The position numbers were made by a program, and so were the translations under genes. A DNA stretch of 47,865 nt, taken from NCBI GenBank assembly GCA_031291475.1, contig JARLIY010000003.1, forward strand, positions 1 to 47,865, read 5' to 3'. Position 1 is the first letter of the stretch; the number at the start of each line of letters is the position of its first letter. Below, piece after piece: positions 16,872-31,048 of this stretch. The stretch comes from Xanthobacteraceae bacterium (GTDB lineage: Bacteria; Pseudomonadota; Alphaproteobacteria; Rhizobiales; Xanthobacteraceae). The notes under the pieces are model-generated. The model was not told the origin of the DNA. It saw only the letters and a list, made by a program, of their open reading frames with translations, and searched no databases.

Positions 16872-17803
16872 ATTGCGGCCTTCTGCACGCGGCTCCTTAC
16901 TGCCGCGATGACTTCCGGAATGGCGGCGTCGTTGCCCGGCGCCATTATGTGGGCGCCGGCGATGCCGGGGATGGTGGCGAATTCTTCGATCAGTTCGACG
17001 CAGATGCGTATGCCCTCCTGCGCCGGGTCGGAAGCTTTTTCCATGCGGGTGATGAGCGCATCGGGGATGATGGTGCCGAACAGGTGGCTCTTCATCCATT
17101 GCGCTGATTTGGCCGAGCGCAGTGGATTAACGCCGATCAGAATGGCAAGCTGCTGTGTGACGCCGGCATCCGCCAGCACGCCAGCGTAGCGGCGGACGAC
17201 GGTCGCATCCAGGCAGAATTGCGTCTGCGTGAACTGAGCGCCGGCGGCGGCTTTTGCGCGCAATCCCGTCGGCTGCCAGCCCGCCGGCGGATCGATCGGC
17301 ATATCGGCGGCGCCGAGGAAGAACGAAGCCTTGCCCGCCACCTCACGTCCGGTCGGCAGCTTTCCCTCGTCGCGCAGCCGTCGCGCGGTCTCCAATAAAG
17401 TCTTCGAATCGACATCGAAAACCGGCTTGGTGTCGGGCTGGTCGCCCGCCTTGGGGTCGTCACCGGTGAGCACCAGGATGTTGCGGATGCCGAGCGCGGC
17501 CGCGCCCATTAATTCGCTCTGCAAGGCAATGCGGTTCTTGTCGCGGCAGGTGATCTGCAGGATCGGCTCAATCCCGGCGCCGGCGAGGATTGTGGCGGCG
17601 GCGAGCGCGCTCATATGGGCGCGTGCGCCGGCCCCGTCGGTGACGTTGACCGCGTCGGCGAGCCCGCGCAGCGGTGTCGCCTTGCGCAGCAGGTCTTGCG
17701 CGTCGCAGGAAACCGGCGGCGCCACCTCGGCGGTCATGACAAGGCGGCCAGCCCGCAGCAGATCGGCGAAGGTGCGGGGGAGGGGAACACTGCCATCGTT
17801 CAT
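16868..17803 (-). CDS. Methylenetetrahydrofolate reductase (MetF-like)
   Basis: 311-residue TIM-barrel flavoprotein of the MetF family, which reduces 5,10-methylene-THF to 5-methyl-THF for methionine synthesis. The sequence shows the catalytic Glu region ([10 protein letters not shown]), [10 protein letters not shown], an [11 protein letters not shown] segment that binds flavin, and GVNPL near the end. It is rather divergent from E. coli MetF, so I name no gene symbol. I chose the ATG at 17,803; the frame upstream lacks conservation. It is divergent from alaS (125 bases) and its last bases overlap the OsmC stop. Confidence 0.8.
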   Translation of the reverse strand: MNDGSVPLPRTFADLLRAGRLVMTAEVAPPVSCDAQDLLRKATPLRGLADAVNVTDGAGARAHMSALAAATILAGAGIEPILQITCRDKNRIALQSELMGAAALGIRNILVLTGDDPKAGDQPDTKPVFDVDSKTLLETARRLRDEGKLPTGREVAGKASFFLGAADMPIDPPAGWQPTGLRAKAAAGAQFTQTQFCLDATVVRRYAGVLADAGVTQQLAILIGVNPLRSAKSAQWMKSHLFGTIIPDALITRMEKASDPAQEGIRICVELIEEFATIPGIAGAHIMAPGNDAAIPEVIAAVRSRVQKAAI

Positions 17804-17928
17804 TGCAAGCTCGTTTGACAGGCGTGAGGGACAAGAGCGCTTATATGGTTTGTGGCCCAACCGCAATCGCGCGTTTGGCTGCGCCATTTCTGGACAGCAA
17901 ACACCCGCCCCGCTAGAGAGATGCGAAG

Positions 17929-20607
<2,679 letters not shown>

Positions 20608-20623
20608 GCCGCGCGGCTCTTAC

Positions 20624-21361
20624 TCAGATATTGACTATCATCCCATCGGCGGCGGTTTCGAACGGCACCTCGGCGCGGCGCGCCAGCATGTCGTTGCTCA
20701 TATGCGTGAGAATGAGGCGCTTGGGGCGAATCCGGTCGAGATGGCGCTCGAGCGACGACAGCGCCATGTGCGTCGGCACCGGCTTGTCGCGGGTGAAGGC
20801 CTCGCAGATAAACAGGTCGGCCTCGTAGCCGATGTCGATGACGGCATCGGTCCATTCGGTGTCGCCGGAAAAGGCGATGACCTTGCCTTCGGCTTCGAAG
20901 CGGAAACCGAGGCAAGGCCCGGCGCGATCGTCGTGCTTGACGTGAAAGGCGGTCACATGCAAGCTGCCCGCCTCGCTTCGTTTGCCGATCTCCAGTTCTC
21001 TGAGCTGCAGCGGAAATTTTAGCTCGAGATCTTTGGTGCCGGGAAAGCCGACCTCCATGATTTCGCCGTAGCGCGACTTGAGGCTGGGCGGTCCGACGAT
21101 GGTCAGCGCCCGATCGCGCTTGAGCACGTAGTTCGCTTCGAGGAGGAAGAACGGCACGCCGCCGACGTGATCGCCGTGGAAATGCGTGATGAATATGGTG
21201 CCGATTTCGTTGCGATTGATCGCGAGCCTGTTCATCGACACCAGCGAGGTAGCGCCGCAATCGATCAGGACGTTGATATTGCGTCCGACCAAATGCAGGC
21301 AGGTATTGAATCGCCCACCGGAACCGAAGGCATCGCCGCAGCCGACGAATTGCAATTGCAT
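20624..21361 (-). CDS. MBL-fold metallo-hydrolase, RNase Z/PhnP-like
   Basis: 245-residue metallo-beta-lactamase fold protein. The Zn-binding motif HFHGDH spans about 60-65; the later metal ligands are in the SGDTEWTD and LTHMS segments. Resembles the tRNase Z group but is short and lacks an evident exosite arm, so a phosphodiesterase role is possible. It converges with alaS (16 bases between stops). Function beyond hydrolase is undetermined. Confidence 0.82.
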   Translation of the reverse strand: MQLQFVGCGDAFGSGGRFNTCLHLVGRNINVLIDCGATSLVSMNRLAINRNEIGTIFITHFHGDHVGGVPFFLLEANYVLKRDRALTIVGPPSLKSRYGEIMEVGFPGTKDLELKFPLQLRELEIGKRSEAGSLHVTAFHVKHDDRAGPCLGFRFEAEGKVIAFSGDTEWTDAVIDIGYEADLFICEAFTRDKPVPTHMALSSLERHLDRIRPKRLILTHMSNDMLARRAEVPFETAADGMIVNI

Positions 21362-21522
21362 GAAGGGGTCCCCGGGCGTTGACGAGATGGCTTTGCCGGC
21401 GCTTTTTTCGAGTTCACATTACTGTGCCGCCGACGGAAGCATCAGTCCGTGACGGAGATCACACGCATGCCGGTTCGGCGAAGCCGCAAATCGCGTCCAA
21501 ATCCCTGTCGTCTCATCGTTTT

Positions 21523-21550
21523 TTTACCATTACCCGATTCATTCTATAAT
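21523..21550 (+). promoter_or_regulatory. Promoter upstream of the BamE-like lipoprotein
   Basis: TTTACC (21,523-21,528) and a perfect TATAAT (21,545-21,550) with a 16-base spacer, in a locally AT-rich stretch about 100 bases upstream of the GTG at 21,651. Confidence 0.5.
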
Positions 21551-21650
21551 CTGCAATGTGGCGGCGGAAAAGAACGAGCTTGGTTTATGCCACGATCGCA
21601 ACACAAACCGCGGCTTGGTACGGACCGATAGTTTCGAAGGGGACGCCCGG

Positions 21651-22280
21651 GTGTTTGTTGGACCGAATTGCCGCGCCACGCTCGCCGCTCTGACCGTGGC
21701 GGTCGCGCTTTGCGGCTGCGCCAATAACGACTTCGATACCAGCGGCGCCTGGTTTTCCAAGCAGCTCGATCTGTTGGGCAGCAAGGGCGGCTACACCTAT
21801 TCCAACCTCTCGGAAACCGAGAAACAGACACGTCCGATCACGGCGAACGACCTCGTCGATGCCAACGGCGCATGTCCGGCGGCGGCCGCCGCGGCGCCCG
21901 CTGTGCCGGCGCAACCGCCGCCCGTCGCGCCTGCGAAAGCGTCGGCCACGGCCGCCAATGCGGGTGACAATGCCGCGCTGTCGGCGGACATGGTGTCGCT
22001 GCTCGGCGGCGGCGTTGCCATTGGCATGAGTGAATGCGAAGTGGTGGCGCGCATGGGTCAGCCGGCCGGCATCAATTTTGAGAAAAATCCCAACGGATAT
22101 CGGAGCGCGATCCTGACCTACAAGAGCGGCCAGCGACCCGGCGTTTATCGCTTCGAAGGTGGTCGGCTGGCGGAGATGGATCGCATCGAAGTGCCGCCTG
22201 CGCCCGAGCCGGCGAAGAAGATTGCAAAGAAAAAGCCGGCGAAGCCCAAAGACGCGGCCAAAGCCGACGACAAGACCTGA
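21651..22280 (+). CDS. Lipoprotein with BamE/SmpA-like C-terminal segment
   Basis: 209 residues. A short signal peptide ends in the lipobox-like VALCGC, so it is probably a lipoprotein. A middle stretch (about 75-120) is Ala/Pro-rich low complexity. The C-terminal half has LGGGVAIGMSECEVVARMGQPAGINF, a BamE/SmpA-type motif (MT.xxVxxxlGxP), then a Lys/Pro/Ala tail. I chose the GTG at 21,651 because the signal peptide begins there (VFVGPNCRATLAALTVAVAL); AAGGGG is about 11 bases upstream. Family assignment is by motif and moderate confidence. Outer-membrane location is inferred. Confidence 0.7.
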   Translation: MFVGPNCRATLAALTVAVALCGCANNDFDTSGAWFSKQLDLLGSKGGYTYSNLSETEKQTRPITANDLVDANGACPAAAAAAPAVPAQPPPVAPAKASATAANAGDNAALSADMVSLLGGGVAIGMSECEVVARMGQPAGINFEKNPNGYRSAILTYKSGQRPGVYRFEGGRLAEMDRIEVPPAPEPAKKIAKKKPAKPKDAAKADDKT

Positions 22281-22372
22281 GCGGCGTCTTCATCCGCTTG
22301 CCGTAGCGGCGAGCGGCGGCTATAAGCCGCGAACTTTCGCCCCGCCTTCGCAATTTCTCAAAGGACGATCTG

Positions 22373-22795
22373 ATGGCGATCGAACGCACCTTTTCGATCA
22401 TCAAGCCCGATGCGACGATGCGCAATCTCACCGGCACCATCAATGCCATGATCGAGAAGGCGGGACTGCGCATCATCGCGCAGAAGCGCATGGTGATCAG
22501 CCGCGAACAGGCTGAAACCTTCTACGGCGTGCATCGGGAGCGGCCGTTCTTTCGCGAGCTTGTCGACTTCATGACGTCGGGCCCGGTCGTGGTGCAGGTT
22601 CTCGAAGGCGAGAACGCGATCGCTGCTTATCGCGACCTCATGGGTGCGACCGATCCGGCTAAAGCCGCCGCGGGCACCATCCGCAAGGCCTTCGCGCGCT
22701 CGATCGGCGAGAATTCGGTGCATGGCTCCGATGCCGCCGACACGGCGCGGAAGGAGATCGCGCAGTTCTTCTCCGGCAACGAAATCGTCGGCTGA
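22373..22795 (+). CDS. ndk: Nucleoside diphosphate kinase
   Basis: 140-residue kinase that equilibrates NTP pools via phosphohistidine. The active-site His is H117 in ENSVHGSD. N-terminus [16 protein letters not shown] is invariant for Ndk. The ATG at 22,373 follows AAAGGACG. TerC-family gene follows 16 bases downstream. Confidence 0.97.
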   Translation: MAIERTFSIIKPDATMRNLTGTINAMIEKAGLRIIAQKRMVISREQAETFYGVHRERPFFRELVDFMTSGPVVVQVLEGENAIAAYRDLMGATDPAKAAAGTIRKAFARSIGENSVHGSDAADTARKEIAQFFSGNEIVG

Positions 22796-22811
22796 AGGAC
22801 GCAGCGTCGGC

Positions 22812-23558
22812 TTGGGCGCGATCGCGCAATATTTGAATCCGGCGCTGTGGGGCGAGGGCATTCGGCCGGGCATCGAAGGCTTCGGCGGCGCGGCGTTCTG
22901 GCTCGGCCTGCCGCAGATCGTCCTGATCAACGTGGTGCTCTCCGGCGACACCGCAATGGTCATTGCCATGACCTGTCGCGAACTGCCGCCGCGTCAGCGG
23001 CTCGTGGGCGTGGCGGTCGGCTCCGGCACCGCCGCATTACTGCTGATTGTCTTTGCAGTGATCCTCACGCCGCTGTTGCTCTTGCCTTACGTCAAGCTGA
23101 TCGGCGGCCTTGCGCTGATGTATATCGCCGTCAGACTCCTGGTCCCGGAGGCCGCCGGCGAGGAGGGTGTCGAGGCGGCGACGCATCTGTGGCGCGTCGT
23201 GAGAATCGTCGCGCTCGCCGATCTTATTCTCAGCCTCGACAACATCATCGCCATCGCCGCGGTGGCGCAGGGCAATTTCGCCCTGCTCATGACCGGGTTG
23301 GCGGTCTCCATACCGATCGTGTTTCTCGGCGCCACGCTTATGATGGTGCTGCTCGCGCGCTTTCCGCTGCTGGTTTGGGCGGGCGCCGCGTTGCTTGGCT
23401 GGGTCGCCGGCGAGACGATCGCGACCGATCGCGCGGTAGTGGGATATTTGATCGCCGGTATTGGCGAAGCGGCGGCGCATCGAACTGCGATCGCGGCGGC
23501 CGGCGTCGCCACGCTCGCGGTGATTGGCATCGGCGTGGTGCTGCGGCGGCGCCGATGA
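22812..23558 (+). CDS. TerC family integral membrane protein (YjbE type)
   Basis: About 248 residues and seven hydrophobic segments, with the acidic metal-binding motifs of the TerC/YjbE family: VLSGDTAMVIA in the first helix and SLDNIIAIAAV in the fourth. The family exports metals such as manganese. The start is uncertain: no ATG precedes the first helix, and TTG at 22,812 is the best candidate, 16 bases after ndk with AAGGA upstream. It may be translationally linked to ndk. Confidence 0.78.
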   Translation: MGAIAQYLNPALWGEGIRPGIEGFGGAAFWLGLPQIVLINVVLSGDTAMVIAMTCRELPPRQRLVGVAVGSGTAALLLIVFAVILTPLLLLPYVKLIGGLALMYIAVRLLVPEAAGEEGVEAATHLWRVVRIVALADLILSLDNIIAIAAVAQGNFALLMTGLAVSIPIVFLGATLMMVLLARFPLLVWAGAALLGWVAGETIATDRAVVGYLIAGIGEAAAHRTAIAAAGVATLAVIGIGVVLRRRR

Positions 23559-23770
23559 GCGGCTGCCGAAAGCCACGCTTGCGCCGCATTTATCGGATTT
23601 TTCTGCGCGGGCAATCGGATTTTGGCCTTTCGGCCGGTGCTGCTTGGCAACGCGATCGTTTCGGAAAGTTTCCCAAAATCTGACTTGTGGCGCGGAGCAC
23701 AGTATCTGTTGTGCGTGCGGTGGTGGTTCCGCGTTTTCGTTGATATCTGGACTGATTTAGGAGAGGGACG

Positions 23771-23974
23771 ATGCAAAAGGGCACCGTCAAATGGTTCAAC
23801 CCGACCAAAGGTTACGGGTTCATCACGCCGGCGAGCGGCGAAAAGGACGTGTTCGTCCACATTTCCGCGGTCGAGCGCGCCGGCTTGCGCACGCTCAATG
23901 AGGGTCAGGAGATCGAGTACGAACTCGTGACCAATCGCGGCAGGACTTCCGCGGAAAACCTCAAGGTTGCTTAG
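23771..23974 (+). CDS. Cold-shock protein, CspA family (second copy)
   Basis: 67-residue single cold-shock domain: RNP1 KGYGFI and RNP2 VFVHI. The start ATG at 23,771 follows AGGAGAGGG. Closest to rhizobial CspA; not the same as the first copy (about half of residues differ outside the RNP motifs). Its stop overlaps the stop of the converging purN. Confidence 0.95.
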   Translation: MQKGTVKWFNPTKGYGFITPASGEKDVFVHISAVERAGLRTLNEGQEIEYELVTNRGRTSAENLKVA

Positions 23975-24588
23975 CGCGTGCCTTCGTGTTTGCCGGCCGA
24001 GGCCAGGCTTGCCCGGCCTTCGGCCACCATGCGCAAAGCGCGTGGATAGATCCGGTGCTCGATCTCGAGAACCCGCGCGGCCAGCGTCTCCTCCGTATCG
24101 CCGTCGCCGATCGCGATCGAATCCTGCGCCACGATCGGACCTGCATCCATCTCCGGCACGACGAAATGAACGGTGGCGCCGTGCCGCTTCACGCCGGCCG
24201 CCAGCGCCCGCCGGTGCGTGTGCAAACCTTTGAACTGCGGCAATAGTGCCGGATGGATGTTGAGCATCCGGCCGTTCCAGCGCGTGACAAACCAGGGCGT
24301 CAACAGACGCATGAAACCGGCGAGGCAGATGAGATCGATCCGGTGCGCGCGAAGCTTGTCGTCGAGGGTGCGTTCGAACGCCTGGCGGTCCCCGCCAAAC
24401 TGCGCGTGATCGACGATTGCAGTGTTAATGCCCGCGTCGCGGGCGCGCGCAAGCCCCAAGGCTTCGGGTCGGTTGGAGACGACGAGAACGATTTCCGCCG
24501 GATAGTCCTTCGCCTTGGCCGCCTCGATCAGCGCCGTCATGTTTGACCCACGGCCGGAAATAAGGACGGCGACGCGCTTCTTGCTCAT
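23971..24588 (-). CDS. purN: Phosphoribosylglycinamide formyltransferase
   Basis: Third step of de novo purine synthesis, moving formyl from 10-formyl-THF to GAR. 205 residues from the ATG at 24,588. Motifs: VLISGRGSNMTALIEA, the active-site NIHPALLP (His) and GATVHFV...DAGPIVAQ (Asp). A GTG at 24,597 overlapping the purM stop as GTGA is the alternative start. Co-directional with purM, giving an operon purM-purN. Confidence 0.94.
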   Translation of the reverse strand: MSKKRVAVLISGRGSNMTALIEAAKAKDYPAEIVLVVSNRPEALGLARARDAGINTAIVDHAQFGGDRQAFERTLDDKLRAHRIDLICLAGFMRLLTPWFVTRWNGRMLNIHPALLPQFKGLHTHRRALAAGVKRHGATVHFVVPEMDAGPIVAQDSIAIGDGDTEETLAARVLEIEHRIYPRALRMVAEGRASLASAGKHEGTR

Positions 24589-24593
24589 GCCTC

Positions 24594-25655
24594 TCACCGG
24601 GAAAGGTCAAGCCGTCCGCGATAGTCGACGCGAGCCTCGCCGTCGCCGGCAATCACTTCGCCGAGCGGCACGACGGTTTCGCCGTTGGCCGTGAAAAGCT
24701 CGCTCGCGGCGGCGGCCGACCTCGCATCCAGCACGGCCACCATGCCGATGCCGCAATTGAAAGTGCGCAGCATTTCCGCTTCGCTGATCTTCCCCGAAGC
24801 CGCGAGCCACTTGAACACGGGAAGAATGGGCACGCGTTCGAGATGCAAGGCGACCGCCAATCCCCGCGGGAGCACGCGGGGAATATTATCGGTGAAGCCG
24901 CCGCCGGTGATGTGCGCCAGCGCCTTGACCGCCTTCGTCCCGCGGATCGCGGCGAGACACGACCGCACATAGAGCCGCGTCGGCGTGAGCAAAGCTTCGC
25001 CCAAGCTCCGCGCCGGCTCGAATGGAGCCGGTGCGTCCCACGGCAATCCGGCCGCGGCAACAATGCTGCGCACCAGGGAAAATCCGTTGGCGTGCACGCC
25101 CGCGGAGGCGAGCCCGATGACCACGTCCCCGGGCGCGATATCGCGTCTCGGCAGCACTTCGTCGCGCTTCACTGCTCCGACCGCAAAGCCGGCCAGATCG
25201 TAGTCGCCGTCCCGGTAGATGCCGGGCATTTCCGCGGTCTCGCCGCCGATCAGCGCGCAGCGTGTTTCCCGGCAGGCTGCGGCGATGCCTGCAACCACGG
25301 CCGCGCCGACCGCGGAATCGAGTTTGCCACAGGCGAAATAGTCGAGGAAGAACAGCGGCTCGGCGCCTTGCACGACGAGATCATTCACCGACATGGCGAC
25401 GAGATCGATGCCGATCGTGTCGTGGCGGGAGGTTTCGACGGCGATCTTGACCTTGGTGCCGACGCCGTCAGTGGCTGCGACCAAAATGGCGTCGGAGAAA
25501 CCGGCCGCCTTGAGATCGAATAGGCCGCCGAAGCCGCCGATCTCCGCGTCCGCGCCCGCTCGCGCGGTTCCGCGCACCAGCGGTTTGATCAATTCCACCA
25601 TGCGGTTGCCGGCATCGATATCGACGCCGGCGGCCGCGTAGCGTGCCTCTTTCAC
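24594..25655 (-). CDS. purM: Phosphoribosylformylglycinamidine cyclo-ligase
   Basis: AIR synthetase, fifth step of purine synthesis, 353 residues. ATP-binding signature [15 protein letters not shown], plus [13 protein letters not shown] and [18 protein letters not shown] at 25,655 and start [16 protein letters not shown] match the family. Lies upstream of purN with overlapping stop and start. Divergent from the pgsA-like gene. Confidence 0.96.
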   Translation of the reverse strand: MKEARYAAAGVDIDAGNRMVELIKPLVRGTARAGADAEIGGFGGLFDLKAAGFSDAILVAATDGVGTKVKIAVETSRHDTIGIDLVAMSVNDLVVQGAEPLFFLDYFACGKLDSAVGAAVVAGIAAACRETRCALIGGETAEMPGIYRDGDYDLAGFAVGAVKRDEVLPRRDIAPGDVVIGLASAGVHANGFSLVRSIVAAAGLPWDAPAPFEPARSLGEALLTPTRLYVRSCLAAIRGTKAVKALAHITGGGFTDNIPRVLPRGLAVALHLERVPILPVFKWLAASGKISEAEMLRTFNCGIGMVAVLDARSAAAASELFTANGETVVPLGEVIAGDGEARVDYRGRLDLSR

Positions 25656-25869
25656 GGACTCACCAATTGGCAGATCGCTCCTTGCCCGGCGGGAAGGTTT
25701 TCCGGCGCCTCCTACGTCGGAATCGCCGGGTGCGCAAGCGCACGGGCGCGGCTATAAAGAGGACACAGGGAGGCGCGCCGCAGCCGGCTGCTCCCGGTTT
25801 CCGGGCCTTGTTGCCGAAACCGGGCGGCCGCGTTCGGGACCGGCGCGCCGGGAAAGCCGGGGCACGCGT

Positions 25870-26415
25870 TTGAGCATCCCAAATCTTATCACCTTGGGGC
25901 GCATCATTCTCGTTCCGATTGTGGTCTGGGCGATCACGTCGGGGGAGATGCGGGTCGCTTTCTTCCTCTTTCTGGCGGCTGGAATCAGCGACGCCGTCGA
26001 CGGCTTCCTCGCCAAACGCTTCCACATGGCGAGCGAACTCGGCGCCTATATCGATCCCCTGGCGGACAAGGCGCTGATCGTATCGATCTATGTCGCGCTC
26101 GGCATCGCCGGCAGCCTGCCGATCTCGCTGGTTATCCTCGTGGTCTCGCGCGATATCATGATCATCTCCGGCTTCATGCTGTCCTGGCTGGTGGGCAGGC
26201 CGATGCCGGTCAAGCCGTTGCCGGTTTCGAAAGTGAACACCGTGGCGCAAATCTTGCTCGCCACCTTGGTGCTAGCCGAGCACGCGTTCGCGTTTAACGC
26301 CGCGCCGGTCACCGAGATCATCATCGGGCTGGTCGCGGTCTTGACCTTGCTCTCGATCGCCTTCTATCTCGCCGAGTGGCTCCGCCACATGAATTCGTTC
26401 GGAGCCGGGCACTGA
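25870..26415 (+). CDS. CDP-alcohol phosphatidyltransferase family protein
   Basis: 181 residues with about five hydrophobic helices. The CDP-OH-P motif is complete in DAVDGFLAKRFHMASELGAYIDPLADK, and the start (SIPNLITLGRIILVPIVVW) is family typical. TTG at 25,870 is the start codon used. It is the second such enzyme in the window and shorter than the PgsA at 6,995. It could be cardiolipin-related or a phosphatidylglycerophosphate synthase paralog; sequence alone does not decide. It is followed by the AI-2E permease. Confidence 0.82.
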   Translation: MSIPNLITLGRIILVPIVVWAITSGEMRVAFFLFLAAGISDAVDGFLAKRFHMASELGAYIDPLADKALIVSIYVALGIAGSLPISLVILVVSRDIMIISGFMLSWLVGRPMPVKPLPVSKVNTVAQILLATLVLAEHAFAFNAAPVTEIIIGLVAVLTLLSIAFYLAEWLRHMNSFGAGH

Positions 26416-26443
26416 TCGGCTGGTGCCGTCAAGGGTGCATGCC

Positions 26444-27508
26444 ATGCGGTTCGAGCGGCAGTTCGTTTTCTGGATCGCCGCCTTCCTTGTGCTTGTCGGG
26501 CTGCTATGGCTGTTACGCGAGATTCTCCTGCCGTTCGTCGCCGGCGCCGCGCTCGCCTATTTGCTCGATCCGCTGGCCAACCGGCTCACCAAGCGCGGGC
26601 TGAACCGGCTTTTTGCCGCGTTGATCATTCTCACCGGCTTTGTACTGGTATTCGCGGGACTATGCATGCTGATCGTGCCGGTGCTCGCCCATCAGCTTTG
26701 GGCCTTCATCAACCACATTCCGGGCTATGTGCAGACCTTGCAGTCTATTCTCAGCGACCCAAACCATCCGTGGCTCAAGGGACTCGTCGGCAGTGCGTCC
26801 GGCGACGAGTGGTCCGTCGGCGCGCTGGTCAACAAATCCGTCGGCTATTTGACGCAACTTCTTCCCTCGCTGTTGACCAAGGGTGAGGCGCTCCTCTCCA
26901 TCTTCTCGCTGTTTGTCATCACGCCCGTCGTTGCCTTTTACCTGCTGTGCGACTGGAACCGCGTGGTGAGTGCGTTCGATCAGTTGATCCCGCTGCCGCA
27001 GCGCGAGACGGTGCATGGCCTGGTGCGCGAGATCGATACGGCGATTTCGAGCTATCTGCACGGGCAACTGACCGTTTGTGTGATTCTCGGTTGCTATTAC
27101 GCGTTCGGCTTGACGCTGGCGGGATTGAGCTACGGATTTCTCATCGGCGCTGTGTCCGGGTTTCTCACCTTCATTCCTTATGTCGGGTCGCTGACCGCGC
27201 TGATCATTTCTTTTGGGGTGGCGCTGGCGCAGTTCTTTCCCGACTGGACGCGGATTATCTTCGTTGTCGGCGTCGTCCTCGTCGGCCAGTTTCTCGAGGG
27301 CAACGTGCTGGCGCCGAAGCTCGTCGGCGAGAGCGTCGGACTGCATCCGGTTTGGCTGATCTTCGCGCTGCTCGCATTCGGCTATTTGTTCGGCTTTGTC
27401 GGCCTCCTGCTCGCCGTGCCGCTGGCCGCCGCGGCCGGCGTGCTGATACGGTTTGCGCTGCAGCGCTACCGGGCAAGTCCGCTCTACACCGGAACCCGGC
27501 CGAGCTGA
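26444..27508 (+). CDS. AI-2E family transporter (PerM/YtvI)
   Basis: 354-residue membrane protein with about eight hydrophobic segments. The family signatures are LREILLPFVAGAALAYLLDPLANRL near the N-terminus and the GFLTFIPYVGSLTALI ... AQFFPDW ... EGNVLAPKLVGESVGLHPVW block at the C-terminal third. The ATG at 26,444 is chosen over a GTG at 26,423. Substrate uncertain; the family includes the AI-2 exporter TqsA and Na+/H+ antiporters. Confidence 0.9.
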   Translation: MRFERQFVFWIAAFLVLVGLLWLLREILLPFVAGAALAYLLDPLANRLTKRGLNRLFAALIILTGFVLVFAGLCMLIVPVLAHQLWAFINHIPGYVQTLQSILSDPNHPWLKGLVGSASGDEWSVGALVNKSVGYLTQLLPSLLTKGEALLSIFSLFVITPVVAFYLLCDWNRVVSAFDQLIPLPQRETVHGLVREIDTAISSYLHGQLTVCVILGCYYAFGLTLAGLSYGFLIGAVSGFLTFIPYVGSLTALIISFGVALAQFFPDWTRIIFVVGVVLVGQFLEGNVLAPKLVGESVGLHPVWLIFALLAFGYLFGFVGLLLAVPLAAAAGVLIRFALQRYRASPLYTGTRPS

Positions 27509-27514
27509 GCCGCG

Positions 27515-28192
27515 ATGTTGGGCCCCATGTCCAATCGCCCGCGCCAGCTTGCGCTCGCGCTCGAACACACCGAAAGCTATGCGCGCGAGGACTTTCTGTC
27601 CGGCCCATGCAACGAAGACGCGCTGGCGCTGATCGACGCCTGGCCGGACTGGCCGGCGAACGCCATCGCGCTGGTCGGGCCGGAAGGATCGGGCAAGACG
27701 CATCTGGCGGTGATGTGGGCGGCGGCGGCCGGCGCGCGGGTTATTTCGGCGCGCGCTCTCGGCGAAGCCGAGCTTCCCGCGGCGCTGGCGACCGGAGCGC
27801 TGGTCGTCGAGGATGCCGCGACCAAGACGGATGAGCGCGCGCTGTTCCACCTCCTCAATCTCGGGCGCGAGGAGAAGGCATTTATCCTCTTCACGGCGCG
27901 CGCTGCGCCGGCGGTCTGGCCGGTCGTCATCCCCGATCTCGTTTCCCGGCTGCGCGCTTTGCCGGTGATCACGCTGCACGCGCCGGACGATGCGATGCTG
28001 CGCGCCGTCATCGTCAAGCTCGCTGCGGATCGCCAACTCGCGCTTGACGAAAGCGTGGTGGGTTACCTACTGCCCCGCATCGAGCGTTCGTTTGCCGCCG
28101 CGCGCGCGGCCGTGAGCGCACTCGACAACGAAGCGCTGCGGCAGGGACGGCCGGCTACGCGCGCGCTCGCCGCCGAGATGTTTCGCGGCTAG
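27515..28192 (+). CDS. hdaA: DnaA-related regulator HdaA
   Basis: 225 residues. N-terminal beta-clamp-binding motif QLALAL (about 11-16), then a AAA+ domain like DnaA domain III, with Walker A GPEGSGKTHLA and the sensor region FTARAAPAVW. Lacks DnaA domain IV. By analogy with Hda/HdaA, it joins the sliding clamp to stimulate DnaA-ATP hydrolysis and limit replication initiation. Seven bases after the AI-2E gene, a conserved arrangement in alphaproteobacteria. Confidence 0.85.
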   Translation: MLGPMSNRPRQLALALEHTESYAREDFLSGPCNEDALALIDAWPDWPANAIALVGPEGSGKTHLAVMWAAAAGARVISARALGEAELPAALATGALVVEDAATKTDERALFHLLNLGREEKAFILFTARAAPAVWPVVIPDLVSRLRALPVITLHAPDDAMLRAVIVKLAADRQLALDESVVGYLLPRIERSFAAARAAVSALDNEALRQGRPATRALAAEMFRG

Positions 28193-28247
28193 CCACTCGC
28201 GCCGAAATGTCCAGCGCGGCGGTCACGATCTCGCCCAAAAATCATCG

Positions 28248-28266
28248 CGATAAGCTATGCTTATCG
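28248..28266. promoter_or_regulatory. Perfect 8-bp inverted repeat upstream of katG, candidate OxyR-type operator
   Basis: CGATAAGC-TAT-GCTTATCG (28,248-28,266) lies about 90 bases before the katG start. It contains ATAA-N7-TTAT, the spacing of an OxyR half (ATAG-N7-CTAT). Only one such pair is visible, so the fit is to a single dimer site, not the full tetramer site. Confidence 0.5.
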
Positions 28267-28339
28267 AAGCCCCAAGCAATACGCATAGACATGATTGCGG
28301 TCCGCGCTTACATACCCAGCAACCCCCATTTTCGCGTGA

Positions 28340-30513
<2,174 letters not shown>

Positions 30514-30526
30514 TTGGCGCGGAAAG

Positions 30527-30554
30527 ACGGCCGGGTAAATTCCCGGCCGTTTTG
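30527..30554. terminator. Rho-independent terminator, katG / hisE
   Basis: Perfect 9-bp stem ACGGCCGGG / CCCGGCCGT (30,527-30,535 with 30,542-30,550), six-base loop TAAATT, then TTTT. Located between the convergent katG and hisE genes, and can serve katG. Confidence 0.9.
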
Positions 30555-30568
30555 CTTTGGTGGGCGCC

Positions 30569-31048
30569 TTATGATCCGGACTTCGGCAGCTTTTCGGCGA
30601 TGCCGAGGCGGTCGGCGCGGCGGCGCATTTCGGCCCACACGTCCTCGGAGCCGATACCGGCGCGATGCCACAGGACCGCGAGGTGATAAAGCAGGTCGGC
30701 GCTTTCGCGCACGATGTTGCGATTGTTGTGCTTGACGGCCGCAAGCGCGACTTCGCCCGCTTCCTCGATGACCTTTTGCGCCACCTTGCGGCTGCTCGAC
30801 GAAAGAAGCTTCGCCGTGCGCGGATGGTCTTCCGCCGTGACGGCCGCCAACGCAGCGTAGAGGCGGTCGAGCTCGTTGCCGACCGGCTCCGGGCCGGCCC
30901 CGAGATCGGAGGGCGCGATGCGCACCGCGGATTCATCCGCCGCCCAAAGCTCGTCGAGCGCTTCGTGGATCGCGGCAGCCGGCGCCGCGTGCTGGCGCTC
31001 GTGAGCCGAATGTTTTGCAGATTTTGAAGCTGTCAGTCTTGCGACCAT
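30569..31048 (-). CDS. hisE: Phosphoribosyl-ATP diphosphatase HisE
   Basis: Second step of histidine synthesis. 159 residues: an unusual N-terminal extension (about 1-55), then the HisE/MazG-like helical domain with GNELDRLYAALAAV, RKVAQKVIEEAGEVALAA (EEAxEV metal-binding box) and ESADLLYHLAVLW. Start ATG at 31,048 with excellent GAGGAGGTGAG. Core HisE is usually about 105 residues, so the N-terminal extension is notable. It lies outside any his operon visible here, beside katG. A role in another nucleotide pathway cannot be excluded but the motifs fit HisE best. Confidence 0.82.
   Translation of the reverse strand: MVARLTASKSAKHSAHERQHAAPAAAIHEALDELWAADESAVRIAPSDLGAGPEPVGNELDRLYAALAAVTAEDHPRTAKLLSSSSRKVAQKVIEEAGEVALAAVKHNNRNIVRESADLLYHLAVLWHRAGIGSEDVWAEMRRRADRLGIAEKLPKSGS

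Noticed and set aside
21514..21526. T-run that looks like a terminator
   Set aside because: No stem precedes it; better explained as part of a promoter region.
21885..21980. Ala/Pro/Val-rich stretch as a repeat array
   Set aside because: Low complexity inside a lipoprotein; no regular unit.
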